DNA of 43,705 bases from Ruminococcus sp. YE282 (GTDB taxonomy: Bacteria; Bacillota; Clostridia; Oscillospirales; Acutalibacteraceae). Below, piece by piece: positions 1-7,709 of the stretch. Position numbers and translations under genes: made by a program. The stretch covers positions 1 to 43,705 of the forward strand of contig FMUV01000020.1 of assembly GCA_900101355.1 (NCBI GenBank), read 5' to 3'. Under the pieces are notes generated by a model. It was not told the DNA's origin and did no database searches. It saw only the letters and a program-made list of their open reading frames with translations. How positions within the stretch are numbered: position 1 is the stretch's first letter; every line of letters begins with the position of its first letter.

Positions 1-812
1 AAGTTTTTCCACTCGCCGTTGCCCTTGTCCCAAGCGCCTTCTGCCATTACATAAACCTTGCCGAGTTCAACCTTAAGGTCTGCTGTCTGGTTCCAAACGT
101 CTGACCAGTTGTTCTCTGTTGTTGCAGGGTTCGTTCTTGTGAAGATGATGTTTGTATATCCGTCAGGAACTACTACTGCATATACGTTGTCAGCATACTT
201 TGTAGCGCTAACCCATGTATTGCCGTTGTCATTCCAGAGGTAAGCTGCAAAGCGAGCATTTGCCTGAGCCCAGTTTGCATTAACCTGGAGATATGTTGTG
301 TTTGCAGGAGCTGTTGTTGGAGCTACTGTTGTAGCCTCTGTTGCAGGAGCTGCTGTTGTCTCAACCTGTGAAGTTGATGTTGACTGATTGTATGTGCTCC
401 ATTCACCATTGCCTTCATCCCAAGCACCCTCAGCAATTGTGTAGAGGTTTTTGCCGTCTGTTGGAATTGAAAGGTCAGATGTCTGATTCCACTTTGTATC
501 CCAGTTGTTTTCTTTTGTTGCTGGGTTCATTCTTGTGAAGATTACCTTGTTGTAACCTGAAGGAACTGCTACTTCATAGTAACCGTCTCCATCAGTGTCG
601 GTAGCATCTACCCAAGTGTTACCGTTGTCGTTCCACAAATAAGCAGCGAAACGAGCGTTTGCCTGTGTCCAATTTGCATTGGGCTTAAGATAAACAGTTG
701 TTGTACTGCTATCTGTTGCAGCTGATACGCTTACGCCTGTAACGCACATGCTGAATACCATAACTACGGCTACAAGCAAAGCTGTCAGCTTTTTGAATGA
801 AGTTGTTTTCAT
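1..812 (-). CDS. Secreted starch-binding protein with tandem CBM26-like modules (3' end outside window)
   Basis: The visible part is the first 270 codons; the stop lies beyond base 1. It starts at ATG 812 after a clear AGGAGGAG-type site. Residues 1-31 form a lipid-free signal peptide (MKTTSFKKLTALL, then a hydrophobic stretch ending VSA). Two near-identical modules of about 95 residues follow, each opening YL(K/Q)xNANW(T/A)QANARFAAYLWND, with NPAT(K/T)ENNW and closing AEGAWD(E/K)GNGEW. They are joined by a Thr/Ala/Pro-rich linker. The many aromatic residues and the order of motifs resemble carbohydrate-binding family 26 modules of clostridial amylases. No catalytic domain is visible, so this may be a non-catalytic starch-binding protein or the N-terminus of a longer amylase. 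Its position beside the amylase at 1254-5840 supports a starch role. Family assignment is from memory of the motif. Confidence 0.75.
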   Translation of the reverse strand, partial: MKTTSFKKLTALLVAVVMVFSMCVTGVSVSAATDSSTTTVYLKPNANWTQANARFAAYLWNDNGNTWVDATDTDGDGYYEVAVPSGYNKVIFTRMNPATKENNWDTKWNQTSDLSIPTDGKNLYTIAEGAWDEGNGEWSTYNQSTSTSQVETTAAPATEATTVAPTTAPANTTYLQVNANWAQANARFAAYLWNDNGNTWVSATKYADNVYAVVVPDGYTNIIFTRTNPATTENNWSDVWNQTADLKVELGKVYVMAEGAWDKGNGEWKN

Positions 813-867
813 TCTAAAATCTCCTCCTAAAATATTTTTGGCTTTTTACAGTCCTAAGCCTATTATT

Positions 868-896
868 ATTATACAGCTTGTGTATTTCCAAAACAA
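868..896 (-). promoter_or_regulatory. Sigma-A-type promoter for the starch-binding protein
   Basis: On the minus strand TTGTTT (896-891) and a perfect TATAAT (873-868) are separated by 17 bases. The start codon lies about 55 bases downstream. Confidence 0.55.
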
Positions 897-1189
897 GTCT
901 TAAAAATTTACAATCTTCGAGATATTTAATTTCCAAATTATTGTTTGTTTCAACGTACGATATTAAAATTATCACAATATATATTTTCTGTAATCGAATA
1001 ATATGGTAAAAAGTATATTTATGATTTTTCTATCAAAAGCAGAGCGTTTTTGACGGAATTTCAGTTTATTCAAATTAATTAAAATAAGATTTTAGTTTTC
1101 GGCGTATAGACGTATATCTGTATATAAATAAAATAAATTCTGAAAATTACCAATACACAACGATATATAATCAAATCGGAACACAAAAC
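897..1189. other. AT-rich intergenic stretch
   Basis: There is no ORF with a ribosome binding site. The only notable word is TTTCAACGTACGATATT at 948-964, which shares AACGTACG with a site upstream of the amylase gene. Confidence 0.4.
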
Positions 1190-1218
1190 AACGGCGGCTG
1201 CAAAAAGCAGCCGCCGTT
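1190..1218 (-). terminator. Rho-independent terminator of the amylase gene
   Basis: A perfect 12-bp stem (AACGGCGGCTGC / GCAGCCGCCGTT) encloses a 5-base loop 35 bases past the amylase stop. On the minus strand it is followed by a short T-rich run. Confidence 0.8.
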
Positions 1219-1253
1219 AAACAATTGATTAAATTTTCAGGAATTAAAACACA

Positions 1254-4200
1254 TTACTTGAAGTCTTCGCCAACACGTCCTGTGTTTTTACCTGAAGAAA
1301 GATACATACTTATAAGTGTTGCGTCAATAACAGTAACCTTTCCATCGCCATCAACATCTGCAAGTTTCTCCTGAAGTCCTGTAAACTTATTCATATCTGC
1401 GATATACTTCTGGATACTTGTAGCATCGGTAATATCAATCTTACCGTCAAGGTTAACGTCACCGTAAACATATTCAATGCCGCTGTAACCGCCTTCGTAA
1501 ATCAAAGTGCTTGTATCAATAGCAGTTGTATAATCACAAATCTTACCGTTTCTGATAACAGCTTCTTCTGAAGACTGGTCAATCATATGAGTCTTGCTGT
1601 CAAGGTTTCCGATTGTCAGATAATCAACGCTAAGGTTAACTGATGTATCGCCCTTTCCGACAACATCAAATGTTACAGAAACAAATCCAACCTTGTCACC
1701 GTTTGATGACTTAAGCTTGTTAAGTGTCAGCGATGTGCTGTTGCCCTTGATTGTTCCTTCTGACGGAACATTTGCGTGTCCGCCGTTAGTTACGCAAGGC
1801 ATAAAGTTTGAAACGTTCTGATTCTTAGACTCGTTATACTTGAGTATGCTTGGATCATATGTGAGTACCCACTGGTTATTTTCCATACTCTTATCAGACT
1901 TGATATAGTATGTAACTGTAATAGTATCTGTATCTTTGTCAAATGTCTGAGTATATGTTGGGAAGAAGTTTGACTTTGCAGTAACAGTCAATTCTTCGCT
2001 TTCATTATACAATCCCTTGTATACGCTTGTCTTTGCATCAACTGCTGTCTCATGACCGCAGATTGTGCTGTTGTCAACAATAATTTCATCTTCATTTGCT
2101 GAATTTGAAATTGTGAGATATTCAACATCAAGATTTACTGATGTATCACCTGAACCGATTACATCAAATGTTGCAGTAACAAATGCAACTTCCTTGCCGC
2201 TTGCTGATGTGAGGCTGTCAAGAGTATAGTTTACATTATTACCGTAAATTGCACCGCTGATAACATTACCGTCTTCATCAGTTGGATTGAGATTTGCATA
2301 TGTTCCGCTTGCGTTAGGCATCAAGAACTTAACATTGCTGTTCTTCTCTTCATTGAAGCTTAAAACATTAGGATCATATGTAAGTTTCCACTGGCTGTTA
2401 AGCAAGCCCTTTGTAGATTTGAGATAGTAGGTTACGGTAACTGTGTTTGTAGCTGCATCGAACTTCTGTATTGAAGCAGGGAAGAAGTTTGATGTAGCAT
2501 TTACAGTAACTCCCTCAGAACCCTGTGTAGGTCTTGTAGCGTCAGTTGACGGCTGAGTTGAAGTTGGCTGTGGTGAAGTAGGCTGAGTTGAAGTTGGCTG
2601 TGGTGAAGTAGGCTGCGGTGTGGTAGGCTGAGTCGGACGATCGCCGCTTGTTATGTTGCCCTTTGACATATTGTATGAATATGCTGCAGAAGAAATATTG
2701 TTTCTTACTGCCTCAACCTTAATTGTAGTAGATGAGGTCAAAGCTGTTGTTGTTACCTGGTATTCACCTGTAACATCGTCAGCATCTGCCTTATAAGTGT
2801 TAGAACCGATTGTAACTGTTACAGCTGCACCCGGAGCAACATATCCTTTGATTGTGCTCTGACCAACAACTGCATAAGAAAGTGTTGGTGTAGCAAGCTT
2901 AAGACCTGCTTTTGCAGATTGAAGTTTAGCGATAGCATCTTCAATAGCCTGCTCGTCTGCTTCGTCACCCTGTGCAATAAGTGCGTCAACAGAAGTCATA
3001 AGTGAGCTTACATTACTCCAGCTTGCTGCTGTATAATCGTTGGATGACATAATTTTAACTTCTCTTGCTTCTTTTCTGAGAAGTGCCATGCCGCTTAACG
3101 GCTGTTCGTTCCTTGTAAGCTTATATGTGGTGCAACCTGCGTCTGTAATTTCAATTGTTACATCGCCTGATACATCAGTGATATCAGCAGTTTGTCCTGC
3201 ATTGCTTCCGATGTTAGCAATTACATTTACTGATTTCTTATTCGGAATTGTAACAATATAATTGCCGTTTTCGTCCTTTTCTGTTGGCTTTGTTCCCGGC
3301 CAAGCTCCAAGGAGTGCAGTGTCTGTATCATCCCATACATATAAATACGGAACTGTGTTGCCATAAGGCTTGAGGCGAATTGTAACGCTCTCATCCGTTG
3401 GTTCTGAAGGATCTCCGGAACCTGTTGAAATAGTCTTTACATTCTGATAAGAACCGTCTGTTACTTCAAGAGTAGTCTTGCCGTTTAAGTTGGTCAAGTT
3501 CTTGCTCTGTGCGCCGCTGCCGTTGTTAAGAACAACACTATATGATTCTGTTGTGTCAAGTTCGATATAATAGTTGCCGTCTGCATCCTTAGATGTAAGT
3601 TTTGTTCCCGGCCAAGCTCCGCAAAGAGCTGTGCTTTCGCCTGTCCATACATATGCATACGGTGCGGAACCATTCCAAGTCTTAACTGTAAGCACTGCTT
3701 TTTCAGGAGGAGTTGTTGGTGTTGTAGGATCTTCAACGTCACCCTGAGCAACCTTTTGGAAGCTGAAGCTTGACTGTGAAGTTCCTCTGTCATTTGTTGC
3801 TTCGAAAGTAACTTTAATTGTATCGCCTTCGTAAGCTGTGTCACCGATTGTAATCTTGTCGCCGTCTTTAACAATAAACTTGTTGCCGCCGTCGATTGAG
3901 CATTTTGCTGTTTCGCACTCTTTGAGTGAAACTGTAAGAGTCTGAGTACCTGCAAATTTCGATTCGCCCTGTACTGACATAAGCGGTCTGCCGTCAGGCT
4001 CCTGAATAAGGATTGTACCGTTTGCACCGCTGTTGAATGTTACCTTGCCGCCGCTAACCTGTGCTGAAGACTGGTCATATGCGTTTACAAGGAACTGGCC
4101 GTCTGACCAAAGTGAAGAAACGTCAACTGTAACGCTCTTATTTGAGCTGCATCCGATAACGCCTGCAACCTTATCTTTTACGCCGTTCTTGTTGTATGTT

Positions 4201-5840
4201 CTGCCAAATGCTACGCCGTTTGTTGCAGAAAGCTTGGAGTTTGCGCCGGCACCGACTGAAACGTGGTTTTTACGGAAAGTGCCAACCTTCTGCCAATGCT
4301 CAAGAACATTTTCATCAAGGCTGTCCCAGTTCATATCGCTTCTGAGTGAGTGACCTGAACCGCCGTATCCGTCGAATGCAACGCCTGAGTACAACGGACG
4401 GTTTGACTCATCACCGTAGTAAATCTGTACTCCGCCCGGAAGAAGAAGGAATGCAGAACCGTTGTAAATCATTGTCTTTTCATCTCCGCGAGCAAGTGTC
4501 TCGTCGTGTGAAGAGATAAATGAAAGTGCATTAAAGCCCTCTTTTGTGTTAATGCTGTCAGCATATCCCTGATATACGTCAGCAATCTTTGAACTGCCCA
4601 ATCCGCCGGCACCGCAGGTTGAGAAGTTAATCATAGAGTCGAATCCGCCCTCTGAATAATATGCGTCATAACCTACGCCGTGCTCCCAAGCTTCACCTGT
4701 CATCCAGAAGTCTTCCTTCCAGTTAGCACCCGGCTTGTTAGGATTGTTCTGTCTCCATGTTTTAAGAGCTGATACACAAGCAGTTTTAAGTTTATTCCAA
4801 GATGACTTTTCAACGTGCTTTGCAGTATCACAACGGAAACCGTCAACACCGTAATTTTTTACCCATTCAGCAAGCCATGTTGAAAGGTAACCTGTAACTG
4901 TGTTTGAGTTGCCGTACTTAGATACTTTCTGATTATATGTACCCTCTTTTGTCCACTTTGTCTTTAAGAGCTGTGGAATTGAAACTGATTTTGTCTGCTC
5001 AGTTCTAAAGTCTGGAAGACCTTCAAGTGACCGTGTAAAGTCGCTTCCGTCTGAATCTTCCGAATAACCCGGAAGTCCGCTGCGGATCCAGTCATTTCCC
5101 CACCATCTGCCCCAATCGGCAGCTGATGACTTAAAGTCAATGTGGCTGTTTACTTCGCTTACACCGTTGAGCTTATACTTAAAGTCTGAAGCGCCGCTAA
5201 GCAATGTACCAAAGTTATACTCTTCCATATCCTTTACGGTGTTATAACCTGAGTGGTTCATAACTATATCCATGATAACTCTGATGCCGTGCTTGTGTGC
5301 AGTATCAACAAGAGTTTGAAATTCCTCGGCAGTACCGAAGTTTTTATCTGTTTCGGTATAGTCAAGAACATAGTAACCATGGTATGAATAGTGTGCAAAT
5401 CCCTTACCGGAATCGCAATATCCGTGAATCTGCTCATAAGGAGCCGAAATCCACAAAGCATTTACGCCGAGGTTATCAAAGTAACCTTCCTCTATTGACT
5501 TTGTTACACCTGCAAAGTCACCGCCGTGGAATGTACCGGGATTTGTATCCCATCCTGAAAGAGGATTTCCGTTTGCGTCAGTAGCTCTGCCGTATGAGTG
5601 GTCGTTTGAAGTGTTTCCGTTTCTGAAACGGTCTGTAAGAAGGAAATATACTGTTGCATTATCCCATGTAAAGCCATCCTCCTCAACGACCGAACCGGCT
5701 GCGGTAGATGACAGCGAAACTGCGTTATCATCAGTTATTTCAGCTGCACCTGCTGTTGAAAACGCGAAGGAAACGCAAGTCAGTAGTGTGCACAGTGTTA
5801 AAAACACACTCACACATCTTAAGACTCCATTCTTCTTCAT
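1254..5840 (-). CDS. Secreted multimodular alpha-amylase: GH13 (MalS-like), two CBM26, two cohesin-like repeats, dockerin
   Basis: An extracellular endo-acting alpha-amylase of 1528 residues. ATG 5840 is chosen because it has an AAGGAG site and opens a signal peptide (residues 1-33); the frame stays open 49 codons further upstream, but that part is non-coding in character. The GH13 barrel spans about 58-620: DIVMNH 191-196, GFRCDTAKH with nucleophile Asp338, TGEAWEHG with acid/base Glu383, FISSHD with Asp446. Its ISAPYEQIHG and GTFHGGDF segments resemble E. coli MalS, so subfamily 19 is likely. Then come a beta domain (620-700), two CBM26 modules (716-795 and 816-898, both with AWPGTK), a helical segment (935-982), an Ig-like domain (984-1058), a Pro/Thr/Gln linker (1069-1106), two repeats of about 168 residues (1111-1278, 1284-1452) resembling cohesins, and a type I dockerin with two calcium loops (DVNLDGKIDITD 1461-1472, DVDGDGKVTVID 1495-1506). 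This suits an amylosome component. The cohesin call is tentative. Confidence 0.9.
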   Translation of the reverse strand: MKKNGVLRCVSVFLTLCTLLTCVSFAFSTAGAAEITDDNAVSLSSTAAGSVVEEDGFTWDNATVYFLLTDRFRNGNTSNDHSYGRATDANGNPLSGWDTNPGTFHGGDFAGVTKSIEEGYFDNLGVNALWISAPYEQIHGYCDSGKGFAHYSYHGYYVLDYTETDKNFGTAEEFQTLVDTAHKHGIRVIMDIVMNHSGYNTVKDMEEYNFGTLLSGASDFKYKLNGVSEVNSHIDFKSSAADWGRWWGNDWIRSGLPGYSEDSDGSDFTRSLEGLPDFRTEQTKSVSIPQLLKTKWTKEGTYNQKVSKYGNSNTVTGYLSTWLAEWVKNYGVDGFRCDTAKHVEKSSWNKLKTACVSALKTWRQNNPNKPGANWKEDFWMTGEAWEHGVGYDAYYSEGGFDSMINFSTCGAGGLGSSKIADVYQGYADSINTKEGFNALSFISSHDETLARGDEKTMIYNGSAFLLLPGGVQIYYGDESNRPLYSGVAFDGYGGSGHSLRSDMNWDSLDENVLEHWQKVGTFRKNHVSVGAGANSKLSATNGVAFGRTYNKNGVKDKVAGVIGCSSNKSVTVDVSSLWSDGQFLVNAYDQSSAQVSGGKVTFNSGANGTILIQEPDGRPLMSVQGESKFAGTQTLTVSLKECETAKCSIDGGNKFIVKDGDKITIGDTAYEGDTIKVTFEATNDRGTSQSSFSFQKVAQGDVEDPTTPTTPPEKAVLTVKTWNGSAPYAYVWTGESTALCGAWPGTKLTSKDADGNYYIELDTTESYSVVLNNGSGAQSKNLTNLNGKTTLEVTDGSYQNVKTISTGSGDPSEPTDESVTIRLKPYGNTVPYLYVWDDTDTALLGAWPGTKPTEKDENGNYIVTIPNKKSVNVIANIGSNAGQTADITDVSGDVTIEITDAGCTTYKLTRNEQPLSGMALLRKEAREVKIMSSNDYTAASWSNVSSLMTSVDALIAQGDEADEQAIEDAIAKLQSAKAGLKLATPTLSYAVVGQSTIKGYVAPGAAVTVTIGSNTYKADADDVTGEYQVTTTALTSSTTIKVEAVRNNISSAAYSYNMSKGNITSGDRPTQPTTPQPTSPQPTSTQPTSPQPTSTQPSTDATRPTQGSEGVTVNATSNFFPASIQKFDAATNTVTVTYYLKSTKGLLNSQWKLTYDPNVLSFNEEKNSNVKFLMPNASGTYANLNPTDEDGNVISGAIYGNNVNYTLDSLTSASGKEVAFVTATFDVIGSGDTSVNLDVEYLTISNSANEDEIIVDNSTICGHETAVDAKTSVYKGLYNESEELTVTAKSNFFPTYTQTFDKDTDTITVTYYIKSDKSMENNQWVLTYDPSILKYNESKNQNVSNFMPCVTNGGHANVPSEGTIKGNSTSLTLNKLKSSNGDKVGFVSVTFDVVGKGDTSVNLSVDYLTIGNLDSKTHMIDQSSEEAVIRNGKICDYTTAIDTSTLIYEGGYSGIEYVYGDVNLDGKIDITDATSIQKYIADMNKFTGLQEKLADVDGDGKVTVIDATLISMYLSSGKNTGRVGEDFK
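1485..2510 (-). repeat. Two tandem ~168-residue cohesin-like modules within the amylase
   Basis: Module 1 (2510-2007) and module 2 (1991-1485) share SNFFP, TVTYY(L/I)KS, NxQWxLTYDP, VxFVxxTFDVxGxGDTSVNL and a tail with a conserved cysteine (IC...TAxD...YxGxY). The two have diverged in sequence, so this is an old duplication. Confidence 0.75.
2551..2610. repeat. Perfect 30-bp tandem duplication in the linker
   Basis: The 30 bases at 2551-2580 recur exactly at 2581-2610 and encode two copies of the ten-residue linker unit PQPTSTQPTS (in register). An exact in-frame repeat suggests recent slippage that changes linker length. Confidence 0.85.
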
Positions 5841-6044
5841 GTGTTTTTCTCCTTTCAAAACTTCTAAAAATATGCACGAAATATGAAAAATTTTTTCCGT
5901 ACGTTTCAATCTTAACACATATAAAAGATATTTTCCACAAATTTTGTAAAAAATTTTAAAAACGGCATACTCACCAATAATTGCCAAGTCTTTTTATGCA
6001 TAATTACCTTGCATAAATAAACACCTAAATTTGACATAACAAAA

Positions 6045-6072
6045 CGTGCAAAAGCTAAAAAGCCATTGCACG
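6045..6072 (-). terminator. Likely terminator of sigG
   Basis: CGTGCAA (6045-6051) pairs with TTGCACG (6066-6072), with partial pairing inside. On the minus strand it is followed by TTTTGTT, about 55 bases past the sigG stop. Confidence 0.45.
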
Positions 6073-6126
6073 CTTCATTTTATATTATAAAAATATAGTA
6101 TTATATACAATATATATGCATAAATA

Positions 6127-6909
6127 TCAAATGTTCTTCTTTATTGTACTCAAAGCTCCCTTTTCTATCCTGCTGACCTGTGCCTGGGAAATTCCTATTT
6201 CATTTGCAACTTCCATTTGTGTCTTGCCTCTAAAAAACCTGAGTGAAAGAATCTTCTTTTCTCGATCAGAAAGATTTGTAATTGCCTCCTTGACTGCAAT
6301 TTCTTCAAGCCATGTGGAGTCGTCGTTCTTATCGCCGATTTGGTCCATAACATAGATAGTATCGTTTCCGTCCGAAAAAACAGGCTCATAAAGCGAAACA
6401 GGTTCCACAATCGCTTCTAGCGCAAGAACAACCGTCTCTTTCGGCACTTCCATAATTTTTGCAATTTCCTCAACTGTCGGTTCTCGGTTATTCTTTACGG
6501 TCAACTGTTCCTTTATCTGCATTGCGCGATATGCCGTATCACGCATTGAGCGCGAAACCCTGACGGAATTGTTATCACGCAGATACCGACGAATTTCACC
6601 TATTATCATCGGTACGCCATAGGTAGAAAACCTAACGTCAAGTCCCGGATCAAAATTGTCAATCGCTTTTATAAGCCCTATTACTCCAACCTGAAACAGG
6701 TCGTCCGGGTTTTCTCCTCTGTTGGTAAATCTCTGAATAACCGACAACACAAGCCTGAGGTTGCCGTTTATCATTTTATCACGGGCTATTTTTTTCTCCT
6801 TTTCACTGCCTGTCTTGATTATATTAAGCAGTTCACGCTTTTCGCTTTCTTTTAACAACTTTAACTGAGAAGTATTTACTCCGCAGATTTCTACTTTTCC
6901 GTTCTGCAC
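6127..6909 (-). CDS. sigG: RNA polymerase sigma factor SigG (late forespore)
   Basis: Directs late forespore transcription. The N-terminal NGKVEICGVNTSQL closely matches the sigma-G anti-sigma-binding region. Region 2 follows (GNLRLVLSVIQRF, DDLFQVGVIGLIKAIDNFD, FSTYGVPMIIGEIRRYLRDNN), then region 3 and a C-terminal region 4 helix-turn-helix (GKTQMEVANEIGISQAQVSR). I chose GTG 6909 (260 residues) because a GGGGGT element lies 6-7 bases upstream and the result has the usual sigma-G length. A TTG at 6927 would add six residues but has no ribosome binding site. Unlike Bacillus, spoIIGA and sigE are not upstream. It appears to be a single transcription unit, lying between the PAP2 terminator and its own, with a sigma-F-like promoter. 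Confidence 0.95.
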   Translation of the reverse strand: MQNGKVEICGVNTSQLKLLKESEKRELLNIIKTGSEKEKKIARDKMINGNLRLVLSVIQRFTNRGENPDDLFQVGVIGLIKAIDNFDPGLDVRFSTYGVPMIIGEIRRYLRDNNSVRVSRSMRDTAYRAMQIKEQLTVKNNREPTVEEIAKIMEVPKETVVLALEAIVEPVSLYEPVFSDGNDTIYVMDQIGDKNDDSTWLEEIAVKEAITNLSDREKKILSLRFFRGKTQMEVANEIGISQAQVSRIEKGALSTIKKNI

Positions 6910-6941
6910 AACAAAACCCCCAAGCAATAATCTATGATTAA

Positions 6942-6969
6942 ATTATTGCCCAAAGCGGGAATTTTATAC
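6942..6969 (-). promoter_or_regulatory. Sigma-F-like promoter of sigG
   Basis: On the minus strand GTATA (6969-6965), 14 bases, then GGCAATAAT (6950-6942). This fits the Bacillus sigma-F consensus (GYWTA, about 15 bases, GGNNANANT). It sits between the upstream terminator and the sigG start, which agrees with the known dependence of sigG on sigma-F. Confidence 0.5.
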
Positions 6970-7002
6970 TATGCATAATCAAGCCAAGTATAAAAAAAGC
7001 AA

Positions 7003-7027
7003 AACCTCCCTGAAATTCAGAGAGGTT
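7003..7027 (-). terminator. Terminator of the PAP2 gene
   Basis: The hairpin AACCTCYCTGAA / TTCAGRGAGGTT has an interrupted stem and is followed on the minus strand by a T-rich tract (TTGCTTTTTTT). It insulates sigG from the PAP2 gene. Confidence 0.8.
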
Positions 7028-7060
7028 ATAATCCAATAAAACTGTTAAATTTACTGTTTA

Positions 7061-7594
7061 TTATGCCGAAACAAGGGCACTCATTAAAAATACCGAACCT
7101 ATTCCGCAACAAAGACCCAAAATCATTCCTGCAATTACATCTGTAAGATAATGTACCCTTAAGTATATTCTTGAAAATCCGATTAATATTGCAAGTACTA
7201 AAATAGGCAAAAACGTTATAAGCCTGCATCTCAAAAGAGCAACACCGACAACCGCAAACGAAGCGGTTGTGTGACCTGACGGAAATGAATAAAACCTTGG
7301 ACGATCGATAAGCTGTTCGTCATCGCCAAGGTTGTGGCACGGTCGCACTCGCTTGACAATATGCTTTATAATAATTTCTCCCATAAGGTGAGCTATTGCA
7401 AGCGCTAAAACAAAGTTAAGTCCGGTAAGCCGCCAATCTGGGTGAACAAGGAACGGTATACAGACCATCCACCATATAAATCCTATATTTGCCGAGCGTG
7501 AAGCTACTATCATTATTTTATTGAGTACAGGTTTATGGATTTTGCCAATTTTCTCAAGAACCCTGTTGTCAATGTTCTTAATTCTGCCAAACAT
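7061..7594 (-). CDS. PAP2-family membrane phosphatase
   Basis: An integral-membrane acid phosphatase that probably acts on undecaprenyl diphosphate or phosphatidic acid/phosphatidylglycerol phosphate. With 177 residues and several membrane helices, it carries all three family motifs: K77-x6-R84-P85, P105-S-G-H108, and S141-R-x5-H148-x3-D152. ATG 7594 is preferred over ATG 7600 because GGGAG lies 8 bases before it but only 2 bases before the upstream ATG. The gene has an extended -10 promoter of its own and a strong terminator, so it appears monocistronic. Its place between sigG and spoVAD raises the possibility of a role in spore-envelope or cortex lipid-carrier recycling, but nothing in the protein fixes the substrate. 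Confidence 0.85.
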   Translation of the reverse strand: MFGRIKNIDNRVLEKIGKIHKPVLNKIMIVASRSANIGFIWWMVCIPFLVHPDWRLTGLNFVLALAIAHLMGEIIIKHIVKRVRPCHNLGDDEQLIDRPRFYSFPSGHTTASFAVVGVALLRCRLITFLPILVLAILIGFSRIYLRVHYLTDVIAGMILGLCCGIGSVFLMSALVSA

Positions 7595-7647
7595 AAACAT
7601 TACTCCCGTAAATATATAAAAAAAACTTTTTATTCAATATTAATTTA

Positions 7648-7656
7648 ATTATATCA
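7648..7656 (-). promoter_or_regulatory. Extended -10 promoter element for the PAP2 gene
   Basis: On the minus strand TGATATAAT (7656-7648) is a TGn-extended perfect -10. No good -35 is visible 17 bases upstream. Confidence 0.4.
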
Positions 7657-7709
7657 CACGGGATTAGATTTGAACAGAGTTTTTTGCAAAATGTTAATAT
7701 TTGTTAAAT

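Noticed and set aside
813..1253. Small RNA or riboswitch in the gap before the amylase
   Set aside because: Apart from the amylase terminator and the upstream gene's promoter, the gap shows only A/T runs and no stable fold or known motif.
2551..2640. CRISPR-like repeats
   Set aside because: The repeats are contiguous, lie in frame within the Pro/Thr/Gln linker of the amylase, and have no spacers.
3494..4027. 177-codon minus-strand ORF inside the amylase
   Set aside because: It is an out-of-frame reading of the amylase gene, rich in Gln and Leu, with no start signal.
5880..5910. CcpA cre site upstream of the amylase
   Set aside because: TTGAAACGTACGG matches only the left half of the cre consensus; the right half is missing.
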